64,000 nucleotides of DNA from Jannaschia sp. Os4. GTDB taxonomy: Bacteria > Pseudomonadota > Alphaproteobacteria > Rhodobacterales > Rhodobacteraceae. How positions within the stretch are numbered: the first letter of the stretch is position 1; every line of letters starts with the position of its first letter. Position numbers and translations under genes: made by a program. Positions 12,008-20,001 of this stretch are shown here, one piece after another. The stretch lies in NCBI RefSeq assembly GCF_016820245.1, contig NZ_JAFCAR010000001.1, forward strand, positions 372,001 to 436,000. Reading direction: 5' to 3'. Below the pieces are notes generated by a model. The model saw only the letters and a list, made by a program, of their open reading frames with translations, searched no databases and had not been told where the DNA came from.

Positions 12008-12985
12008 CTACCCGAAGGACGGGACCTCGCCGTCCAGTTCCTCCTCGACGTAGACCCGGACGATGGCGTCGAAGTCGGGCTCGGCCTCGAAGCCCAAGAA
12101 CCGCGCCCGCTTGGGGTCGAACCCGCGCGGCCACGTCTCGACGATCTTCATCACCGTCTCGTCCGGCTCGTGGCGGATCAGCTTGGAGGCGCCGGGCGCG
12201 GCCCGCTCCAAGGCGGCGATCTGCTCGCCCACGGTGCAGGAGACGCCGGGCAGCGACAGGGCGCGGCGGGGCCCCATCGGCTCGAGGTCCATGGTCGCGG
12301 CGTGGAGGAGGAAGTTCACCGCCGCCCGGGGCGAGGCGTGCCAGTGGCGCACGTCCTCGGGGACGGGCAGGACGGCCTCCTCGCGGTTGAGCGGCTCGCG
12401 GACGATGCCGGAGAAGAAGCTGGAGGCGGCGCCGTTGGGCTTGCCGGGGCGGACGCAGATGGTGGGCAGGCGCAGCGAGATGCCGTCGAGGACGCCCTTC
12501 CGGCTGAGGTCGTTGACCATCAGCTCGCCCATCGCCTTCTGCGTGCCGTAGGAGGTGAGCGGCTCGAGCGGCTGCTCGTCGGGGATGAGGTCCGGGAGCG
12601 GGGTGCCGAACACGGCGATGGAGGAGGTCTGGACGTAGCGGGGGCGGTAGCCGTCCTGGTCCGCGATGGCGCGCAGCAGTTGCGTCGTGCCGTCGAGGTT
12701 CACGTCGTAGCCGAGGTCGAAGTCCGCCTCCGCCACGCCCGAGACCACGGCGGCGAGGTGGACGATCACGTCGGGCCGCTGCTCGATCAGGGCGGGGGCG
12801 GCGGCCGGGTCGGCGATGTCGACGGCCAGCGCGGCGCCCGGCACGCCGTCGGGCAGCACGGGGGCGACTTGGTCCACGAGGGTGAGGGCGGTGATCTCGG
12901 TGCCGCCGAGATGGCCTTGGGCCACGAGCGCGTCGACGAGCTTGCGTCCGATCATGCCGGCGGCGCCGGTGACGAGGATGTTCAT
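12008..12985 (-). CDS. denD: NAD-dependent dehydrogenase/epimerase, probable D-erythronate dehydrogenase
   Basis: An extended short-chain dehydrogenase of 325 residues. The NAD-binding motif GAAGMIG starts at residue 7, and the catalytic Tyr/Lys lie in SYGTQK. The stretches VQTSSIAVFGTPLPD, LRLPTICVRPGKPNGAASSFFSGI and VRHWHASPRAAVNFLLHA match the DenD family of sugar-acid catabolism, which oxidises erythronate at C2. The ATG at 12985 gives the canonical N-terminus MNILVTGAAG. Other den-pathway genes (kinase, hydrolase, isomerase) are not beside it, so the exact substrate is inferred. Confidence 0.75.
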   Translation of the reverse strand: MNILVTGAAGMIGRKLVDALVAQGHLGGTEITALTLVDQVAPVLPDGVPGAALAVDIADPAAAPALIEQRPDVIVHLAAVVSGVAEADFDLGYDVNLDGTTQLLRAIADQDGYRPRYVQTSSIAVFGTPLPDLIPDEQPLEPLTSYGTQKAMGELMVNDLSRKGVLDGISLRLPTICVRPGKPNGAASSFFSGIVREPLNREEAVLPVPEDVRHWHASPRAAVNFLLHAATMDLEPMGPRRALSLPGVSCTVGEQIAALERAAPGASKLIRHEPDETVMKIVETWPRGFDPKRARFLGFEAEPDFDAIVRVYVEEELDGEVPSFG

Positions 12986-13048
12986 GGGCGGCCTCCGGTG
13001 GTGGTCGGGGGGAGTGTGGCGCGGGGCGGGGGCGAGGGGAAGGGCGGC

Positions 13049-13102
13049 GTAGGGTGGGCGACAGCCCACGCGTCCCAAGACGTGGGCTGTCGCCCACCCT
13101 AC
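13049..13102. repeat. Repeat family A palindrome, perfect copy 1
   Basis: Two perfectly complementary 22-base arms (13049-13070 and 13081-13102, starting GTAGGGTGGGCGACAG) are separated by a 10-base loop. The arms are identical to those at 46522-46575, while the loop differs. It begins 4 bases past the stop codon of the PfkB kinase gene and could act as a terminator for it. Confidence 0.75.
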
Positions 13103-13105
13103 GGG

Positions 13106-14098
13106 TCAGGCGAGCCCCGCCTCGCGGAACAGGTCCATGACGTCGACCTGCGGGCGGGGGCCGATGTGGCCGATCACCTCGGCCGCGCAGACCACGCCCA
13201 TGCGGGCCGCCGTGCCGGGGTCGCGGCCGGTGGCGAGGCCGTAGAGGAACCCGGCGGCGAACTGGTCGCCCGCGCCGGTCGCGTCGACCACGCGGGCGGG
13301 GGTGACGGGGGCGGTGAAGCGCTCGGCCCCCTGCCGGATCCAGACGTCCTCGCCCGAGCGGGTGCAGGCGACGAGGTCGCAGGCGGACGCGGCGCGGTCG
13401 ATCGCCGCGTCGAGGTCGTCGGTCTCGTAGAGGGTCGTCCACTCGGCGGCGTTGCCGATGGCGATGTCCACGTCCCCGGCGATGAGGCGCTGGAAGTCGG
13501 CGCGGTGGCGCTCGGCGCAGAACGGGTCGGAGATGGTGATCGCCGTCCGTCCGCCCGCCGCCTTCATCTTGGCAGCCGCCTCGGCGAAGGCGGTCTTCCC
13601 CTCGGGCTTGTCGAAGAGGTAGCCCTCGAGGAAGAGCAGGCCCCCCTGCGCGAAGATCGAGTCCCCCAGCCCGTCCACGTCCCGCGACCCGAGGTCGGCG
13701 CCCGCGCCGAGATAGGTGTTCATGGACCGCTCCCCGTCGGGCGAGACGAAGATCATCGAGCGGGAGGTGGGGCGCTCCACCGGCTGCGGCGGCAGCGGGA
13801 AGGCGGTGCCCTGCGCCTCCATCGCGTCGGCGTAGAAGCGGCCCAGCGCGTCGTCGCGGACCTTGCCGATGAAGGCGGTCGGCAGGCCCAGCGCGCCGAT
13901 CCCCGCGATGGTGTTGCCGACCGAGCCGCCGGGCGCCTCGGTCCGCTCGGTCATCGCGGCGTAGAGCAGTTCGGCACGGTCGCGCTCGATCAGCTGCATG
14001 ATGCCCTTCTCGATGCCCATCTGGTCGAGGAAGAGGTCGGTGGCGGGGGCGATGACGTCGACCATCGCGTTGCCGATGCCGATGACTTGGGTGCTCAT
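13106..14098 (-). CDS. PfkB-family carbohydrate kinase, adenosine kinase type
   Basis: A 330-residue ribokinase-fold enzyme. The PfkB C-terminal signature VVDATGAGDQFAAGFLYGL contains the catalytic base Asp and the anion hole. The N-terminal part reads IGIGNAMVDVIAP, with substrate-lid motifs GGSVGNTIAGIGALG and MNTYLGAGADL. These features fit the subgroup annotated as adenosine kinases in this order. It would phosphorylate a nucleoside or sugar with ATP. The ATG at 14098 is chosen for the MSTQVIGIGNA start. It lies downstream of nth and a small gene on the same strand. Confidence 0.88.
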   Translation of the reverse strand: MSTQVIGIGNAMVDVIAPATDLFLDQMGIEKGIMQLIERDRAELLYAAMTERTEAPGGSVGNTIAGIGALGLPTAFIGKVRDDALGRFYADAMEAQGTAFPLPPQPVERPTSRSMIFVSPDGERSMNTYLGAGADLGSRDVDGLGDSIFAQGGLLFLEGYLFDKPEGKTAFAEAAAKMKAAGGRTAITISDPFCAERHRADFQRLIAGDVDIAIGNAAEWTTLYETDDLDAAIDRAASACDLVACTRSGEDVWIRQGAERFTAPVTPARVVDATGAGDQFAAGFLYGLATGRDPGTAARMGVVCAAEVIGHIGPRPQVDVMDLFREAGLA

Positions 14099-14135
14099 GT
14101 TCGTGTCCTTCGTGTCGGCCCTGCGGGCCGATCCG

Positions 14136-14186
14136 CCGGGGGCTCCGCCCCCGGACCCCCGAGGTAATTGGAGCAAGATGAGGGAG
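14136..14186 (+). repeat. Repeat family B, intergenic copy
   Basis: A perfect 8-base stem CCGGGGGC / GCCCCCGG with a 3-base loop (14136-14154) is followed by the family B tail ACCCCCGAGGTAATTGGAG, then CAAGATGAGGG. It sits 7 bases beyond the stop codon of the minus-strand gene at 14193. The same hairpin plus tail recurs at 40041, 42068, 62417 and 63878. Confidence 0.7.
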
Positions 14187-14192
14187 GTGTCC

Positions 14193-14456
14193 CTAGAGCG
14201 GGGTGTTCATATGGCGGGCGATTTCGGCAGCAGACGCGCCGCGCGCGAGCATGGCTTGCACCTCTCGGAAGTCCGTCGGGGAGCCGCCTGCCTCGAACAG
14301 GACGCCCGTGAGGTATTCGATCACCTCGTCCGATGCCTCCGGCCCGAGCGCCTCCATCGCCCGGATCGCGCGGTACGTGTCCCCGTCGCCGGATCGGATC
14401 TGCGCCATCGCCGTGGCCGCCTCGGTGGTCCGGGCAGACCAGTCCGCAGCGATCAT
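14193..14456 (-). CDS. Small hypothetical protein, 87 residues
   Basis: An acidic, helical soluble protein (MIAADWSARTTEAATAMAQI...). Its ATG overlaps the nth stop codon by four bases (ATGA), so it is almost certainly translated with nth. No membrane segment, signal or known motif is seen. The C-terminal stretch FREVQAMLARGASAAEIARHMN looks like a helix-turn-helix-like or short-repeat helical tail. Function unknown. Confidence 0.7.
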   Translation of the reverse strand: MIAADWSARTTEAATAMAQIRSGDGDTYRAIRAMEALGPEASDEVIEYLTGVLFEAGGSPTDFREVQAMLARGASAAEIARHMNTPL

Positions 14457-15097
14457 TCCGTCTTCTCCTCGTAGGGGCAGAGGTCGCGGATCAGGCAGGC
14501 AGGGCACTTGGGTTTGCGCGCGACGCAGGTGTAGCGCCCGTGCAGGATGAGCCAGTGGTGGGCGTGGCGCTGCCATTCGACGGGGACGTGGTCCTCGATG
14601 GCGCGCTCGACGGCGACGACGTCCTTTCCGGGCGCGATGCCGGTGCGGTTGCCGACGCGGAAGATGTGGGTATCGACGGCCTGCGCGGGGTGGCCGAACC
14701 ACATGTTGAGGACGACGTTGGCGGTCTTGCGCCCGACGCCCGGGAGGGATTCCAGCGCGGCGCGGGAGGTCGGGACCTCGCCGCCGAACTCGTCGACGAG
14801 GCGGTGGGACAGCTTGATGACGTTCTTGGCCTTGTTGCGGAACAGACCGATCGTCTTGATGTGCTCGGTCACGCCCTCCTCGCCCAAGGCGAGCATCTTC
14901 TCGGGCGTGTCGGCCACGGCGAAGAGGCCCCGCGTGGCCTTGTTGACGCCCGCGTCGGTGGCCTGCGCGGACAGCGCCACGGCGACGACGAGGGTGTAGG
15001 CGTTGACGTGCTCCAGCTCGCCCTTCGGCTCGGCCTCCGCGGCGTGGAAGCGGCGGAAGACCTCCTGCATGGTGGCGTAGGGCAGTTGCTTGGCCAT
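14453..15097 (-). CDS. nth: Endonuclease III (DNA glycosylase / AP lyase)
   Basis: It removes oxidised pyrimidines and cleaves abasic sites in base-excision repair. At 214 residues it has normal length. It has the helix-hairpin-helix LPGVGRKTANVV with catalytic Lys124, the following Asp142 in VDTHIFRV, and the [4Fe-4S] cysteines 191, 198, 201 and 207 (C-x6-C-x2-C-x5-C). The start MAKQLPYA at 15097 is chosen over an upstream start lacking conservation. It is divergent from the alkylation-repair gene, making a small DNA-repair neighbourhood. Confidence 0.97.
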   Translation of the reverse strand: MAKQLPYATMQEVFRRFHAAEAEPKGELEHVNAYTLVVAVALSAQATDAGVNKATRGLFAVADTPEKMLALGEEGVTEHIKTIGLFRNKAKNVIKLSHRLVDEFGGEVPTSRAALESLPGVGRKTANVVLNMWFGHPAQAVDTHIFRVGNRTGIAPGKDVVAVERAIEDHVPVEWQRHAHHWLILHGRYTCVARKPKCPACLIRDLCPYEEKTE

Positions 15098-15177
15098 GCG
15101 GCGCCCGGTGCCATGCGGGGGGCGGTCCCGCAAGGTTCGGGTCGCGGGACGGGGGCCGGCCCCGTATCTTGGCCCCC

Positions 15178-16074
15178 ATGACCCAGATGCGCGCCCTCCC
15201 CCCCGACCCCCATGCGGACCGCTACCACTACGGCGTGATGCGCCGGGCCATCGAGGCGGTGGACGCGGGGCCGCCGAACCAGACGCTGGAGGACCTGTCG
15301 GCGGCGGTCGGGCTGTCGCCCTCGCACCTGCAGCGCGTGTTCACGGCGTGGGCGGGCATCTCGCCCAAGCGGCTGCAGCAGTATCTCGCGCTCGGCCACG
15401 CCAAGGCGCTGCTGTCGGAGCGGTTCACCACCTTGGAGACGTCGCTTTCGGTCGGGCTGTCGGGGACGTCGCGGCTGCACGACCTGTTCCTGCGGTGGGA
15501 GGCGATGTCGCCGGGCGACTACGCCCGGAAGGGCGCGGGGCTGACGATCCGGCACGGCTGGGTGGACGGGCCCTTCGGGCCGGCGCTGGTGATGGCGACG
15601 GACAGGGGAATCTGCGGGATCGCCTTGGCGGCGGACATGGGGCCGGAGGTGGCGATGGCGGACCTGCGGGCGCGGTGGCCCGCCGCGGACTACGTGGCGG
15701 ACGAGGACGCGGTGGCGGAGATGGCGCGCGACGCGTGGGGCGCGCGCGGGGAGGCGCGGCTCCACCTGATCGGGGCGCCGTTCCAGATCAAGGTGTGGGA
15801 GGCGCTGATGCGCGTGCCCTCGGGCCACGTGACGACCTACGGCGAGATCGCGCGCGCCATCGGCCACCCCAAGGCGGTGCGCGCCGTCGGCACGGCGGTG
15901 GGGCGGAACCCGGTCTCCTACCTGATCCCGTGCCACCGGGCGCTGCGCGCGTCGGGCGGCCTCGGCGGCTATCACTGGGGCCTGCCGGTCAAGCGCGCGA
16001 TCCTCGCGTGGGAGGCGGCCCGGACCGAGGCGGGACCGGCGCATATCGGCAAACCCACTGCCGATATTGCATAA
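15178..16074 (+). CDS. Ada-type fusion: AraC helix-turn-helix plus methylated-DNA--cysteine methyltransferase
   Basis: A 298-residue protein with an N-terminal AraC-like DNA-binding domain (residues 25-105, LSAAVGLSPSHLQRVFTAWAGISPKRL) and a C-terminal O6-alkylguanine-DNA alkyltransferase domain. The acceptor Cys252 is in IPCHR, preceded by GHVTTYGEIARAIG. It lacks the N-terminal zinc methylphosphotriester domain of classical Ada, so it matches the shortened form common in Alphaproteobacteria. It repairs alkylated guanine or thymine and may regulate transcription. The ATG at 15178 is preferred to a TTG nine bases earlier. Confidence 0.9.
   Translation: MTQMRALPPDPHADRYHYGVMRRAIEAVDAGPPNQTLEDLSAAVGLSPSHLQRVFTAWAGISPKRLQQYLALGHAKALLSERFTTLETSLSVGLSGTSRLHDLFLRWEAMSPGDYARKGAGLTIRHGWVDGPFGPALVMATDRGICGIALAADMGPEVAMADLRARWPAADYVADEDAVAEMARDAWGARGEARLHLIGAPFQIKVWEALMRVPSGHVTTYGEIARAIGHPKAVRAVGTAVGRNPVSYLIPCHRALRASGGLGGYHWGLPVKRAILAWEAARTEAGPAHIGKPTADIA
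16043..16067. other. Palindrome at the 3' end of the Ada-type gene
   Basis: ATATCGGCA and its perfect complement TGCCGATAT with a 7-base loop lie in the last coding codons. No T-tract follows. It could be an operator or an RNA stem; function unknown. Confidence 0.35.
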
Positions 16075-16201
16075 CGCGGGCGCCTGCCCCCATCTGCCGG
16101 CAACTCTCCGCCCGACCTGCACGGTTCGGACCGGAGGGGCGGACCCGGCGCGCGATCCATGCGTTCCCTCCGCTCCATCACGGGACAAGTCGAGGATCGA
16201 C

Positions 16202-16837
16202 ATGAAGACGCATTTCACTCTCGCCGCCGCCGGCGCGCTCGCCTTGTCGGCCTGCGCCCCCACGGGCGGGATTCAGAACAACACGCAGGGCGGGGCCATC
16301 GCGGGTGCCATCGCGGGCGGCGCAATCGGTAGCCGCGTCGGCGAGCGCGACGCGGGCAACGTCGCGGCGGGCGCGCTGATCGGCGCGGCCATCGGGGCGG
16401 GGGTCGGGAACATCCTCGACCGGCAGGAGGCCGAGCTGCGCCGCGAGCTGGGCGACGGGCGCATCGGCATCACCAACACGGGCAGCCAGCTGATCGTGAA
16501 CCTGCCGCAGGACATCCTGTTCGACGTGAACTCCTCGGCGGTGCGCGGCGACCTGCAGGACGACCTGTTCGACCTCGCGGGCGTGCTGCGGAACTACCCG
16601 AACCAGACGGTGCAGGTGATCGGCCACACCGACAGCACCGGCGACGCCGCCTTCAACCAAGACCTGTCGGAGAGCCGCGCGCGCGCGGTCGCCAACATCC
16701 TGCGCTCGGCGGGCACGGGCTCCAGCCAGGTGATCGCCACCGGCCGCGGCGAGAGCCAGCCCATCGCGACGAACCAGACGCCGCAGGGCCGCCAGCAGAA
16801 CCGCCGCGTCGAGATCGTGATCACCCCCGCCGGGTGA
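16202..16837 (+). CDS. OmpA-family lipoprotein with glycine-zipper region
   Basis: A 211-residue envelope protein with a lipoprotein signal whose lipobox LSAC puts the lipidated cysteine at residue 18. A Gly/Ala-rich glycine-zipper segment follows (about 30-80, GGAIAGAIAGGAIGSRVGE). The C-terminal OmpA peptidoglycan-binding domain (about 100-211) has LFDVNSSAV, GHTDSTGDAAFNQDLSESRA and GRGESQPIATN...NRRVEI. It probably links the outer membrane to peptidoglycan (YiaD/Pal-like). The ATG at 16202 has a GAGG site before it. Confidence 0.92.
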   Translation: MKTHFTLAAAGALALSACAPTGGIQNNTQGGAIAGAIAGGAIGSRVGERDAGNVAAGALIGAAIGAGVGNILDRQEAELRRELGDGRIGITNTGSQLIVNLPQDILFDVNSSAVRGDLQDDLFDLAGVLRNYPNQTVQVIGHTDSTGDAAFNQDLSESRARAVANILRSAGTGSSQVIATGRGESQPIATNQTPQGRQQNRRVEIVITPAG

Positions 16838-16953
16838 TCGCGGTCCGGCCCGGCGCACCACATCGATAACCACCGCCGGGTCGGCGGGGCCTCCCCGGGC
16901 GCGTCCGGGGGGGCCTCCTTGCGTCCGGAGGACACGGTGACATGACGCGCACG

Positions 16954-16972
16954 TGGTCATATGAGTTGACCA
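16954..16972. promoter_or_regulatory. Candidate FadR/GntR-family operator
   Basis: TGGTCA and TGACCA form an exact inverted repeat around a 7-base spacer, 15 bases before the GntR-family start codon. TGGT...ACCA is the known operator form for many FCD-type GntR regulators, so autoregulation is a reasonable inference. Confidence 0.5.
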
Positions 16973-16986
16973 ACGGAGCCGCGCCC

Positions 16987-17790
16987 ATGTCCCCCCGACC
17001 CTCGTCCTCGCAGACCCTCGCCCCCTTCCGGCCGATCGAATCCGAGAAGCTCGCCGCCGCCGTGATCCGGCAGATCGAGGGGCTGATCCTGCGCGGCGTG
17101 CTGCGCCCCGGCGACCGGCTGCCGCCCGAACGGGACCTCGCCGAGCGGCTGGGCGTGTCGCGGCCCTCCCTGCGCGAGGCGATCGCGGACCTCTCGTCGC
17201 GCGGCCTGCTGGAGAGCCGGGCGGGGTCGGGCGTCTACGTCGACGCCGCGCTCGGCCAAGGCTTCGCCCCCGCCCTCATCGCGCTCTTCGCCTCCCACGA
17301 GACGGCGCTCGACGATCACGTGGCCTTCCGCCGCGACCTCGAGGGGCTCGCCGCCGCCCGCGCCGCCCGCGCGGGGTCGGAGACGGACCTCGCCTTGATC
17401 GACGCGGTGTTCGGGAAGATGGAGGCGGCGGCGGCCAAGGGCGACGCGGAGGCGGAGGCCCGGCTCGACGCGGACTTCCACATGGCGATCGCCGAGGCGT
17501 CCCACAACGCGGTCATGCTGCACGTGATGCGCGCGACCCTCGGGCTCCTGCGCGAGGCGGTGGCGCGCAACCGGGCGGTGATGTTCCGCCAGCGGACGAC
17601 CGGCGGCGCGCTGCTCGACCAGCACCGCGCGATCAACGCCGCGATCCAGTCGCGCGACGCCGAGGGCGCGCGGGGGGCGATGGAGGGGCATCTCGACTAC
17701 GTGCGCGGTCGCCTGCGCGACCAGCGCGAGGCCGCCGCGCACGAGGCCGTCGCCCGCGCCCGGCTCGCGCAGGAGGAGGCGGGACGGTGA
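16987..17790 (+). CDS. GntR-family transcriptional regulator, FadR (FCD) subfamily
   Basis: A 267-residue regulator. The winged-helix DNA-binding domain spans about residues 20-85 (GVLRPGDRLPPERDLAERLG, then VSRPSLREAIADLSSRGLLE). The FCD ligand domain has the metal-site pattern DADFHMAI (Asp-x3-His) and two later His residues in DQHRAIN and EGHLDYV. Such regulators usually sense an organic acid. The start at 16987 is preferred to 16942 because a palindromic operator candidate lies between them. Its TGA overlaps the GTG of the glycosyltransferase. The ligand is not deducible. Confidence 0.88.
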   Translation: MSPRPSSSQTLAPFRPIESEKLAAAVIRQIEGLILRGVLRPGDRLPPERDLAERLGVSRPSLREAIADLSSRGLLESRAGSGVYVDAALGQGFAPALIALFASHETALDDHVAFRRDLEGLAAARAARAGSETDLALIDAVFGKMEAAAAKGDAEAEARLDADFHMAIAEASHNAVMLHVMRATLGLLREAVARNRAVMFRQRTTGGALLDQHRAINAAIQSRDAEGARGAMEGHLDYVRGRLRDQREAAAHEAVARARLAQEEAGR

Positions 17791-18986
17791 GCCGGCCCCG
17801 CGTGCTGATGGTCTCGCCCTTCGCCTCGCGGGAGGCGACGGGCGAGGCCTTCGTTGCCTTCCGCTGGGCGGAGATGCTGGCGGACCGCGTGGACCTCACG
17901 CTGATGGCGTTCGAGCAGCCGGGCCACACCCCGATGGCGGAGCAGTTGCCGGGCGTGCGCGTGATCGGGGCGCGGCTGCCCGGCGCGGTCTGGCGGATGG
18001 GGGCGCTGCGCCGCCTCGCCAAGCCGGAATGGCCGCTGCTGGCGCGCCGGGTGCGGCGGCACGTGCGGGAGCACGCGGGCGACTACGACCTCGGCCACCA
18101 GGTCATGCCGCAGGCGATGCGCTACCCCAGCCCGTTCCGGGGCGGGCCGCTGCCCTTCGTGATCGGCCCGCTGGGGGGGGCGCTGCCGACCCCGCCGGGG
18201 CTGCGCGGTGAGATGGGGCGCCCGACCCTGAAGGAGGCGGCGCGGGGCCTCGACGGCCTGCGCCTGCGCCGCGACCCGTGGCTGCGCGGATCCTACGCCG
18301 AGGCGGCGCTGGTGCTGGGCGTCGCCCCCTACGTGCGGGAGCGGCTGGTGGCGGCGGGGCTGCCGCCGCGCCGCTACGAGACGGTGCTCGAGCTCGGGAT
18401 CGACGGCGTGGCCGGGCCGCGCCGCCCCGTGGGGGACGGCAAGGTCCGCCTCCTCCACGTCGGCCGCGGCGTGCGGACCAAGGGGCTGCGCGACGTGATC
18501 CGGGCGATGGCGCGGCTGAACGACCCGCGCCTGCACCTGACCTCCGCGGGCGACGGGCCGGAGATCGCGCCCTGCCGGGCCGAGGCCGAGGCGGCGGGGC
18601 TGGGGGACCGGGTGCGGTTCCTCGGGCTGATCCCGCGCGGGGAGGTCGAGGCGCTCTACGCGACGGCGGACGCGTTCGTGTTCCCGTCGTTCCGGGAGCC
18701 GGCGGGCAACGTCGTCTACGAGGCGATGCGCTGGGGCCTGCCGATCGTGGCCGCCGACTACGGCGGGCCGGGCGCGATCCTCGATCGAAGCTGCGCCGTG
18801 ATGGTGCCGCCGAGCGACCCGGAGGCGTTCGTCGCAGGCATCGCGGCCGGCATCCGCCGCATCGCGGACGACCCGGTCGCGGCGGCGGAGATGGGCGCGC
18901 GCGCCAGGGCGAAGGTCGAGGCGGAGGGCCTGTGGCCGGCCAAGGGGGAGCGCGTCGCCGCGCTCTACCGCTCGCTGATCCCGTAG
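17787..18986 (+). CDS. Glycosyltransferase family 4 (GT-B fold)
   Basis: A 399-residue enzyme with a GTG start overlapping the GntR stop. The C-terminal donor-binding domain shows LLHVGRGVRTKGLRDVIRAMARL, GDGPE, VRFLGLIPRGEVEALYATADAFVFPS and the E-x7-E motif region EPAGNVVYEAMRWG. The N-terminal acceptor domain begins VLMVSPFASREATGEAFVAFRW. It transfers a sugar from an activated donor, probably for a surface polysaccharide or lipid. No other polysaccharide genes are adjacent, and coupling to a FadR-type regulator is unusual. Confidence 0.88.
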   Translation: MSRPRVLMVSPFASREATGEAFVAFRWAEMLADRVDLTLMAFEQPGHTPMAEQLPGVRVIGARLPGAVWRMGALRRLAKPEWPLLARRVRRHVREHAGDYDLGHQVMPQAMRYPSPFRGGPLPFVIGPLGGALPTPPGLRGEMGRPTLKEAARGLDGLRLRRDPWLRGSYAEAALVLGVAPYVRERLVAAGLPPRRYETVLELGIDGVAGPRRPVGDGKVRLLHVGRGVRTKGLRDVIRAMARLNDPRLHLTSAGDGPEIAPCRAEAEAAGLGDRVRFLGLIPRGEVEALYATADAFVFPSFREPAGNVVYEAMRWGLPIVAADYGGPGAILDRSCAVMVPPSDPEAFVAGIAAGIRRIADDPVAAAEMGARARAKVEAEGLWPAKGERVAALYRSLIP

Positions 18987-19297
18987 GACTCGAGCAGCGC
19001 CTCGATCCGGTCCCAGTCCGGCCCCTCGAACCGTCCGAACCCCTGCAGGAACGCCCCGGCCTCGCGCAGGCCGTCGGGGTCGAGCTTGCACCACACGACG
19101 CGGCCCCGCCGCTCCTGCACGACGAGCCCGGCGCGCACGAGGGTGCCGAGATGCTTGGAGATGGCCGCGAGGCTCACGTCGAAGGGGGCGGCCACGTCGG
19201 TCACCGCCATGTCGTCCTCGAGCAGCATCGACAGGATCGCACGCCGCGTCGGGTCGGCGAGGGCGGCGAAGACCGTGTCGAGGGAGGGCGCGGGCAT
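18965..19297 (-). CDS. ArsR-family transcriptional regulator
   Basis: A 110-residue winged-helix repressor-type protein: LDTVFAALADPTRRAILSML at the start, recognition helix DVSLAAISKHLGTLVRAGLV and wing ERRGRVVWCKL. The usual ArsR metal-binding ELCVCD box is not present, so it is more like the non-metal group that regulates by other signals. Its end overlaps the convergent glycosyltransferase end by 22 bases. The divergent-side neighbour is the fasciclin gene on the same strand, 60 bases upstream. Confidence 0.9.
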   Translation of the reverse strand: MPAPSLDTVFAALADPTRRAILSMLLEDDMAVTDVAAPFDVSLAAISKHLGTLVRAGLVVQERRGRVVWCKLDPDGLREAGAFLQGFGRFEGPDWDRIEALLESYGISER

Positions 19298-19357
19298 GGA
19301 CCGTCCATGCCAGATGCGGGCGCCCGGTGGAACGGGCGCCCGCGGGCGGCGCGGCGA

Positions 19358-19867
19358 TCAGTGATCGGGCATCAGAACCGCGTCGATGACGTGGATGACG
19401 CCGTTGGTGGCGAACACGTCCGGCGCGGTGACGGTCGCCCCGTCGACGGAGACCCCGTCCGTGCCGTCGATCCGCAGGCGCCCGCCCTGCGCCGTGGGGA
19501 TGCGCCCGCGCTGGCCGAGCAGCGCCTCGGCGGGGTAGCTGTCCGGCGCGACGTGATAGGTGAGGATCGACACCAGCCGGTCGCGGTTCTCCGGCAGCAG
19601 CAGCGACTCGACCGTGCCGGCGGGCAGCGCGGCGAAGGCCTCGTCCGTCGGAGCGAAGACGGTCAGCGGGCCGGGGCCCTTGAGCGTCTCGACGAGGCCG
19701 GCGGCCTGCACGGCGGCGACCAGCGTGGAAAAGGAGCCCGCCGCGACGGCGGTGTCCACGATGTCGCCCGTGGCCTGCGCCTTGGCGGGGAGCGGCGCGG
19801 CCAGCGTGACGGAGGCGGCGGCGGCCACGGCGGCGAGGGCCGCGCGGCGGGTCAGCGATAGGGTCAT
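19358..19867 (-). CDS. Exported fasciclin (FAS1) domain protein
   Basis: A 169-residue protein with a twin-arginine-like signal ([20 protein letters not shown]... up to AKAQA) and one FAS1 domain. The two family boxes are [17 protein letters not shown] and [12 protein letters not shown]. It is predicted to be periplasmic or surface-associated, with an adhesion-like or unknown role. A GGAGAG ribosome site supports the ATG at 19867. It lies upstream of and co-directional with the ArsR gene. Confidence 0.92.
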   Translation of the reverse strand: MTLSLTRRAALAAVAAAASVTLAAPLPAKAQATGDIVDTAVAAGSFSTLVAAVQAAGLVETLKGPGPLTVFAPTDEAFAALPAGTVESLLLPENRDRLVSILTYHVAPDSYPAEALLGQRGRIPTAQGGRLRIDGTDGVSVDGATVTAPDVFATNGVIHVIDAVLMPDH

Positions 19868-20001
19868 CGGTCTCTCCTGTCGGGTCCGGTGGGTGCCGGA
19901 CCAGTCTTGTGTGCATTTTACCCACGTCGCAATCTGCGGCATGCCGGCATCGTGTCAACGATGGTGTGGAGATTTTTCACACGGTCGTTATCTGGGGAGG
20001 G

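Noticed and set aside
8990-14167. A 1725-codon plus-strand frame crossing DUF1501, P450, denD and the kinase
   Set aside because: It runs through genes on both strands and the repeats; Arg/Gly/Ala-rich composition without motifs marks it as an out-of-frame shadow.
16942-16986. Upstream start for the GntR regulator
   Set aside because: It would place the TGGTCA-TGACCA operator inside the coding region; the ATG at 16987 gives a normal protein.
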